A DNA stretch of 64,000 bases, taken from NCBI GenBank assembly GCA_008921705.1, contig VFFE01007258.1, forward strand, positions 889,172 through 953,171, in the 5' to 3' direction. The notes under the pieces were generated by a model. It ran no database searches. It was not told the DNA's origin and saw nothing but the letters and a program-made list of their open reading frames with translations. Position numbers and translations under genes: made by a program. Numbering within the stretch: position 1 is the first letter of the stretch; every line of letters begins with the position of its first letter. This stretch comes from Burhinus oedicnemus (lineage: Eukaryota > Chordata > Aves > Charadriiformes > Burhinidae). Below, in pieces: positions 36,301 through 45,300 of this stretch.

Positions 36301-39300
36301 TTAATGAATTTTATGACAAGATAACAGCATTTCCAACCTTTTAAGGATTTTAAAAAGTAAGAATACGATTATTTCAGAACAGAGTTAAACCAGGTATAAA
36401 TCCTGAATGAAATCATCAAGTTTGGTGTTGTATATTTCCTAAGTCAGCTTTAGGAAATCAAACTTGAACCCCTCTTTTACAGTCTTGACAATATGAATAA
36501 AATGCTGCTGCTTATTTAAATATTCTCAAACATTTCTTAATTTGCTAACTGACAGAACTCCCTGAAAAATACTAATGATTGTTTTTATTTTCACTTCTTT
36601 GTCTTTTTTTCAGGCTTTTAGGAAGCCACTAGGAAATGGCACGGCACACATTTTCAGATAAATAATTCACTGCAATTACCTTCACAGCATTCAGTGTAAT
36701 CAATGGTATAGCTCAACACATTGATTACATGAAAGGTCTGGGAAATTGTAGTTACATAAGTTGGGCCTCTAAAGAGATCTTGCTAGTAAAGGAAATGTAC
36801 TGGTTTGCATAACAGGAAGAAAAGTTTATTTGCTCTTGATATCGACGCCCGTGAAGGTAAAACGTCGAGGCGGCCCTACGTTCAGCGCCACGGAGAGCGG
36901 CAGGCGCGCACCGACTGACGAGCCCTTCGTTCAGCACCACGGAGAGCGGCAGGCTGCCACCACCCCGCCCCCGCGGCAACGGAGCACAACGGCGCACCCA
37001 ACACAACCGCAAAGACAGGCAAGCGTCAGACCAGGCTCCGCTTCACAAGTCTTCCAGAAAAAGCACGTACAGCCTCAGACTTCACTAAAATATATACATC
37101 ATGTTCTCTGATAAAGTCAGTTCTTGTAGATAAACTTGAGGCTACACTCAATTCTTTAACAAATGTGGTTTTCATACTTCCCAGATGAGATAATTTTCTT
37201 TCTTTCTGTACACTTAAACAAGTTCTTCCCTTTTCTATAAGAACATCCTTTCTATACATGAGAATGGAAGAGGCTCAAGAATTTGTAGCAACTGTAGAGT
37301 CAAACAGGGCATATCAGTCAGGACTTCAACAAAATTTTCTTTAAGGGGCCACACTGACCATAATATCATATAGGCACATATAGAAGCATATGTATTTGAT
37401 AGTGAGAGGACATGTTAATTCTGTCTCCAACTTTGCCAACCTAACAGTTTTCTGAAAGCAGGAAATTTAGTTACCCCTCAGGAACAGGGAGCATAAGCCC
37501 ATAAGGAAAAAAAAAAAAAAAAGTTTGAATTGCCATGTCTATTATACACACAGCTATGTCTCCCAAGAACTCTGGGATTTGAAATATAGTTTACTCTAGA
37601 GAATAAACTCATAGCTATGGAAAATAATAAAAACAAACAGAAGGTAAACTTGCCTCAGGCCCTTCACTTGTACAGAAGGTGCAGGGGTACTTAATACAGC
37701 AGTGCCTGCCCAAACATAAATCACAAGAATTACAATCTCAAGCATTAAGGATCTGAAGGTAAGGCAGAATATACCCAGTACAACAAAGGGTGAATGGTCT
37801 ACACTGCAGACTGAAGAGGTATACATGACAAAGTGTGAAGCAGACCATGGAAATAAAGAAAGGCAAGACAAGACTCATGGGAGTAGAGAGAATGGCCACA
37901 GAATGTTCCGAGACCAGCTCAAAGAATACAAACTGATCTTCATGTCAAAATCCAGTCTCTGTTTTAGGACATATTTTTGCAAATTCTGTCTCAGCATAAA
38001 GCAAATGACCATATGCTTTGAAAAAGAAAAGAAAAGAAGAAAGAAAAAAAAAGAAAAAAGGACTGACTGATTTTAATGACATAGGAACTATAAGTTAATG
38101 CCATAATGTTAGATACAATATGGAAAGCTAGTAAACAACCCAATCAAAATAATGGATCAAAACTCTCAAATAGTTTTACCACTCAGTGGCACTACACAAA
38201 AAGTATATATTTTTTTAAAAATAAGTAATGTTGGTAGTATACATTACTTAAGTTTGCAATACAGGTTAACATTGGAAAGACAGACACACACATAGGTTTT
38301 CAAGGTACTTCAAAAGTCCTTTAGCCTGTAAACATACCTTGATTACAAATAAACTGTATTTTTTAAAGTGTGAAACCCATATTTATAATTAAACAAAGCT
38401 GATAAATAAATTTTAAAAAATCAAGTCCTTTTCCCTAATCTTTATTATAGAAATAATTTACCACTATTTTCATTTGTCAAATTTTAGAAGGACAAAGGCA
38501 GTCATAGGAGATTACTGAAATATATTTTAGTACAACCTATCCAAACACATTAGCATCCATACTGCAAAATACTAGATCTGAGAAGGCAGCATCAGACAAC
38601 CTTTACTAGAAGTTACAGCTTTCAGTCATGTTGTGAGCAAAAACATTATTCAATTAAAAATCTCTGGATTATAGCACACCTGTTTTCTAAACACATTATA
38701 ATTCAAGTTTCTAGAAATGAAATTTTAGGAAACTGGAAAGATTACTTTAACCTCAAAAATGAAAATAGAAAGCAAGTATTTCTTATAATCATCTCATGCT
38801 ACTTTTAGATAAAAGGTTCTCTTATTTAATGGGAGCATCTTGAACAAGGACTTCATGAGCTTTTTAACAGTAGCTATTTTTAAAGGTTGTTATTTTGAGC
38901 TTAACCAAGTGACAACCTCAGCAAAAGGCTGCTCTTCCTCATAGCCTTCTAGATTCAGTTAAAAAAGCCTGACCGAGGAAACAGAACCAGGTAATATGCA
39001 TGAAGTAGGACAAGATGGTGAATAGCTTTAGATTGGTTTTGTTTCTTCTGACTATTTTCAGAATGCAATGCCTTTGGTAATTGGTATGACATCAATCATT
39101 AGAACAACACATAGAAGCCTAGCCTACTACTGCCAAACTTGTATCAGCCAAGAGACATACACATCTGAACTCATAATGTCACGCTGAGATTTCCCAGATT
39201 TATTTAGCAGTAAGTATGCAAACTGTAAGACAAAGTTAGTGACTATTTAATGTAATGCCTTCCCTCCTCCACACAGTTAACAGGAGAGTAAAGTTTTCAA

Positions 39301-42300
39301 TGAAGACTTGGGAGACTGGGGTGGGCAAACAGTAGTCACTAACAAAATCACTATTTTCATTAAAGCCAATGCCTGAGTTTAGAGAATGAGATACTGGAAG
39401 AATTTCAGTGGCTAGAAACTACTTAAAACTAGAAGTTACTGTATGAGTACAATGACTTACAACAAATAACATTTGTATTAGATGCAGTATGCATCTATGG
39501 TACTTCTAGACATGAAAAAAAATAAAGCATGTGTGACCAACAGGTTGCATGACAATATAGAAATATGTGAATACAAACAATGCTGTTACTGAATACAGTT
39601 TTACAGTGTTTGAAGAAAGTACAGAACCACTATGACTAGGATTATATTGCAATCTGACTTTTTCTAAAGAAGTGGTAAGACGCATCATTTTGAAACAACT
39701 TATCTGCACTTTCATGATATTCCAGATATATAAAAAAAAAAAAAAGAAAGAGACTGTCTTCTGTTGACACATTTTTATAAGACTTGACAAATCAGAACTC
39801 CTTGCAGGATTGAGTACTTCAAAGTGCTATGTCCATGCTAATTTACAAATGCACAAAGAAATGAATCTATAAATATCTTGTACAATTACATATAGTTTTC
39901 TTTCTCCTGTTTACAACTTTTGCATCTGGAGGAAAGCCTTTAAGGTATTACGTTCTTAACTCTAAATTGGCACTTTCTTGATTTTATCTAAATCCTTCTT
40001 TCATAATGCTGTACTTATCTGAAAACTGTAATAGCAACAGCAAAAAAAACCACCACAAAAAAAAAAATCAAACTAAATTTCAAGTGTTTATTTTTTCATA
40101 AGACTTATATCATCATACGTAAAAAGCAGCTAAAGGCTGACAGATTTTACACTTTAGGGATGTTGTCATATCAGGATTCATTTATGGCCTGCATATTCTG
40201 CCTTCCATAGTTTTAGATTTTGACATGTTGGTAACATTGAACTGTACTAAAATCCTTGTCTTTCAGGTTTTCTTTAAATATCCTTAAGGTAATGATGTAT
40301 CAGATTTAACAGCTGAAGTACATATCAGAGCGATAACATCTAATAGTTTTGCAGCTCCTTTTAATTTTATATTATTTAATTATAGCCATAAATAAGAATA
40401 AGCATAGAGCAAGAGGATACATATAGAATCATAGAATCACTTATGTTGGAAAAGAGCCTTAAGATCATCAAGTCCAACTGTAAACCTAACGCTGCCAAGT
40501 CCACCACTAAACCATGTCCCTAAGTGCCACATCATATTACTCATACTCTACCCCAATTTATTTGTTACTTCATTTTGATTATTCTTTTTGATGTTTGTAA
40601 AGTGTGAAAAAAATCCAAAAACCCAAAACAATCTCAGAGAAGCTAATATATGCACAAGCATACTAAAGAGGCATTTTAGACTAGTAGCTTATGTGAATGT
40701 GTGATCAGACAGTTTTTCAACAGCATCACACTTTCATTACATACACATACAGAAAATATCTTTAGAACGTTAAGCTGTCAGTAGTCTCAGAAGAACTCCG
40801 AGTTAATAGCCAACCATTAAAACTATGCACCTGGAGAGGAAAGGAATTTCATTTAAGTAATTTATTTTTTTTAATATTAAAAATATTTCATTCTTGTTCT
40901 ATTTCTCTCTTTCTTCTTGACGTCTTTTGTCAAAAGACTGTAAAGTCATCGACCTAATTCACACAGATGACAACACTGAGCTCTAAAATATACCCATGTA
41001 AGGTCCATATAGCACCCCTGTAGTCTCACCTTATAGGTGGTGCGATGATAATGAATGGAAAACTATTTGAGAGATACGTGGTCCTGAAGTCTTCAAAGTA
41101 TCAGAATAATTAACTTTTTTCTACTAGTCCTGATTGGGAAAAAACATCATTAAACAAAAGTTCCCAGACTTCATATTTTAAAAAAAAAAGAGTTGTCAGT
41201 TCTTAAGATCTCTGATCTCTTCTTTCAGAGACAAAGAGCATAATAACTAAACCACCAAATTCCATCATTTTTGCCATACAAAACATGGAAGACCTCTTCA
41301 GGTCTAAATTAGAAGCCACAGCTGCTTTAAAGCAATTCTAAGTGCTTCAACTAGCAAGTATTCACATAAAGACAGTAACTGCTGATTTTATTTAAGGTCT
41401 GAAGAAGATTTTGAGAGCCTGAAAGCTCTACCTACTTTTTCTGAACCATACCAGATGGTATTAAAGACATCATTTTTGCCCAGTTCCATCTTTGTCCTTA
41501 TACCATTATGGGTACAGAAAACTTCTCTTCTGTGAATATCCCTTGCTAAGACCACAACTAATGCAGAAGGAGGACACAGTCAGAACACCTCATAGACAGA
41601 GTCTGAAAGGGGAGATGGAGAGACTATACTAGCATGATTAAAAGAGAAAAATCTTAAGATACCTTCTTCGGAAATATTGTTTCTCACTTTCTCAGTTCCT
41701 ACCTTCAGTCTCTCCCTTCTTAGACTTACTTCAGCTATCTTTGGAGTAATTAACACAAACCAAAATCAAATAACTCCACAGAAATGTAAAAGAATGGAAT
41801 ATCTAATATTATGTTTTCATACCTTCTAGTCCTTGAAAACTATTTTTATGTAATAACAAAACATAACACTTATTGCCATGTTACCATTCAGAAGCATATG
41901 CAAAAATTTTGACATTCAAGTATGTAGTCAAATCACACCCGCCTCAAAATTTCAGTTCTTTTCATGCAATCCTAGAACTGTTAGCAAACACTGGCCTGCT
42001 GCCAATGTTAACACACACTGAAGAGATGACATAAGGTTGCTTAAAAAACTAAGCTGCAAGTTTTTACAAAACTGTTAATGGCATCAGCTATCGCATGATG
42101 ACAGCTAACATCAAAACAATTCTACAAGATTTTTTAGATTCTCATTTCTTCCCTATTTTTAAGGGCTCTTCTTTTAAGTTTTCTTATAATCCTATGCACA
42201 ATGAACTTTATGTGAGACATTTAGGTTTTTTTTTTTCCTGAGGCAGAAACTAACAAAGTTTCACTGGAAACATTTTGTTAAGAATCAGTATAAGTTAAAT

Positions 42301-45300
42301 CCTATAGCTCTTACTTCTATAGCACTGCATTCTGTGCTAGCTGAGGGAGACCTTTAACCATCCCAGCAAAAAAGTCCCCATAAGAAGCATAAGCATCTGA
42401 ATGAAAGAGCATCAAATTCACTCTTTATTCTTTGAAATAAATTTACTATCTACATCCCAAGCAACTCACTGAGCTAACTGCTACATTAACATCTGTTCTC
42501 TAAATACTTCTCCCTAATGCAGGAAGAGAGAAAGGAAAACAGAAATTTTAAAAAACCAAACAAACAGAAAAAAACCCCAACCAACAACAAAAAAATCCCC
42601 CACTAGTTTCCCAAATTTACACAACAAGCTGATGGTAGAGTTGAGAACAGAACTCTGGTCTCAGGAGTCCCAGATTCCAGTTTCTTGTTTCCTCAAGTAT
42701 GGGTGCATCTTGGATAAGTTTGTTGCCTTAGTCTTTGAACTAGTTGAGGTTTTTTTGGAACCTTTCTAGAACTGACTTATGCAGCTCTAAGCATGTAGCA
42801 AGGGAAAACATTAGAGTTTTGTACAGTTTTTTTTTTTCTTTTTATTAAGTAGATAGAAACAATCACTGTAGGGTATGTATCATCTGCATGGCACTTACAG
42901 ACTCTTCTTCCAGTTAATGTACCATTTCTGCAATTAATATCATGCAACCAAATCAATGCTGAAGATTCTCATTGCATAATCCCAGTGCAGATCATGCAGT
43001 TATTCCCTAAAAGTCAAAGATTTATGCTGATGTCAGAAAGCTTGCACAGTAGACTGTGCAGACACATTTACAATAGGGATTTCTCAATCACAAATGCTCA
43101 AGCTGCAAACTACAGCACAAAAAGAAAAAAAAAAAAAAACAACCCAAAACCTTAACACCCAGAATAAAGACACTTGAACTTGTACTCTTCTGGCAATTGT
43201 AAGAACTAACCTCATTCTCCCCTACTGATATAAGCATAGCAGCAACTTGCTTTTTGTTTTCTATTCCAGTTGTCTTAGGCAAAGTAATTAAATATATATA
43301 TGCATATTTTCATCTGCAGCAGAAATAATTCAACACTGCATTAGCACTCCAGCATGCAGTAATACAAACACATATATGCAATCTCGTAATCGCAGTTTGT
43401 TTCTTGTTGGCTTTAATCTTTGTGTCAGATGCTACTTTATCCCCAAACCGGTACACAGATCTTTCAAAACGCCTAAAAATAAGGAGCTTATACTGAAGAG
43501 GAAGGCCTGAAATTGCTTCGGTTACAATTTACCGCAGTCTTTAAACGTGACATGGAATATCATCTTATTTTTTAAAACTGCATTTCTAATTACTTGTTTT
43601 ACCTTCCCCTGTGAATTAAGCCTATTAAAGTTAAATGAAGTGAGCCTTCCCCCCCACCCAAAAGTAAAAATATAGTTAAGCACTTCTGAAGTGTTGTGCT
43701 TAGTGAAATGGATTTGTATCTTATTTTTCCTCAGAGTTACTGTTTGAATCAGGTTATTAAACAAATTTCACGTTTTTCTTTGTGTTCCTGCATTGTTTTG
43801 ATTGAAACATCAGATTCTCTCTAAGTAATGTGAAAACATAACAGAGGAATCCTAATTTTGGAATTTTGCATTAACTTCATGAGTGACCTGCATCTTCTGT
43901 GGGGAAGGCATTTTCTGCTGCTGCTACTCATGGCTTGTAATACAAACTGTACAAGGATAGGCAAAAATAAACTATTGAGTCACATTTCTTGTGTCAGAAG
44001 ACAGAAGCTGTCTGGATAATTTAACTACGTGTATCCCTTTGGCAATGCCCCATGCATATTTAGATTTCCTTTTACTATACTATACTGGTGGGTTTGTTTT
44101 GACCTGGTAAAGTGCCTGACTTCAGCTCTAAATCCACTGACAGACTTAGTGTATCTTCAAGGCAGTCTTAGAGAAGAGTTGGAAGACAAAAAAGTAAATA
44201 AATGGGGAAAACAGTTTGAAGGTGTGCGAGAGGAGTCTTATACATGTGACACTGAACAATTTGAGAAGCACAATTAAAAAGTATTCTTAATGAGAAGTTC
44301 CTAGATTACTGAAGAGGCATTCTATACACAGAAGTTAGTAAGCATTTGACAAAGCTAGAACAGCAGAATTTCTTCAAAAGACCTTCATAGAAATAACCCA
44401 GTATCTTTTTTGCATCAGTTTATTTCCAGAAATCTCCTGCAAAGTGAAGTTAAATCTTCTCAGACAGTTAACTTGCACTTACAGAAATTAAGTACCGTGC
44501 TTACGTTTTTCCCCTGCAGCTCAAGTCCTTTCTCAAGGATTAATTTCTGCAGCCATCTATCAAATCAGGCTTCAGATTCTAGAGCAGGTTAGAAAGTTCA
44601 GATTATACTTTACCCAGAAGTTTCTATACTTCTTTAAGTTTCTCTTTCTGAAAGGTCAAGTAACAAACAGAGACATAGGACCCGAGCCCTCTAACTACAA
44701 AACTGTCAAAATTTGCACCTCTACCTGAATGAAATTAAAGCTGTAGAATACTTTCTATCTTAATCTTTAAATTCTTAATTTTATTATTGCAATAGGTGCA
44801 AGAGAATTATTTTTATTACACATCCTCTTTTATATCTAGAAATACTGTTCACTCCAGACCTTCAGTCAGTACAACGATCAGCTGATTTTCTAAGTTTTCT
44901 CCCTAAAACTTGAAAACAGAACACAAACACACAAACTAAAACATTACCAGACTCTGCAAGTCACTAGGAAATAAATGCAAGATTCCAGTCCTGCAAAAGG
45001 CTAGTTCAGATGTAAACTCCTTGTAGAAGCACATAGTTTACAGTTATTTTAAATACACAAGCAGGAGACAATTCGTAGCTTTTATTTGCACTACTCTGAA
45101 GTCTTAGGCAGGACAGACATGCATACAATTTCTAGAATTTTAGAAGACCTCTACAACAGATCATAAAAAAAACTTAAGAAAAAACCCCAGTATTCACTTT
45201 CACTCTCTTCATGTTTTCCAATACAGAAGTTCAAAACAGAGCACAGGGCACGTCCCCAGTGATGTGGAACTCATGGGTATACAACAAATGACTTCACAAC

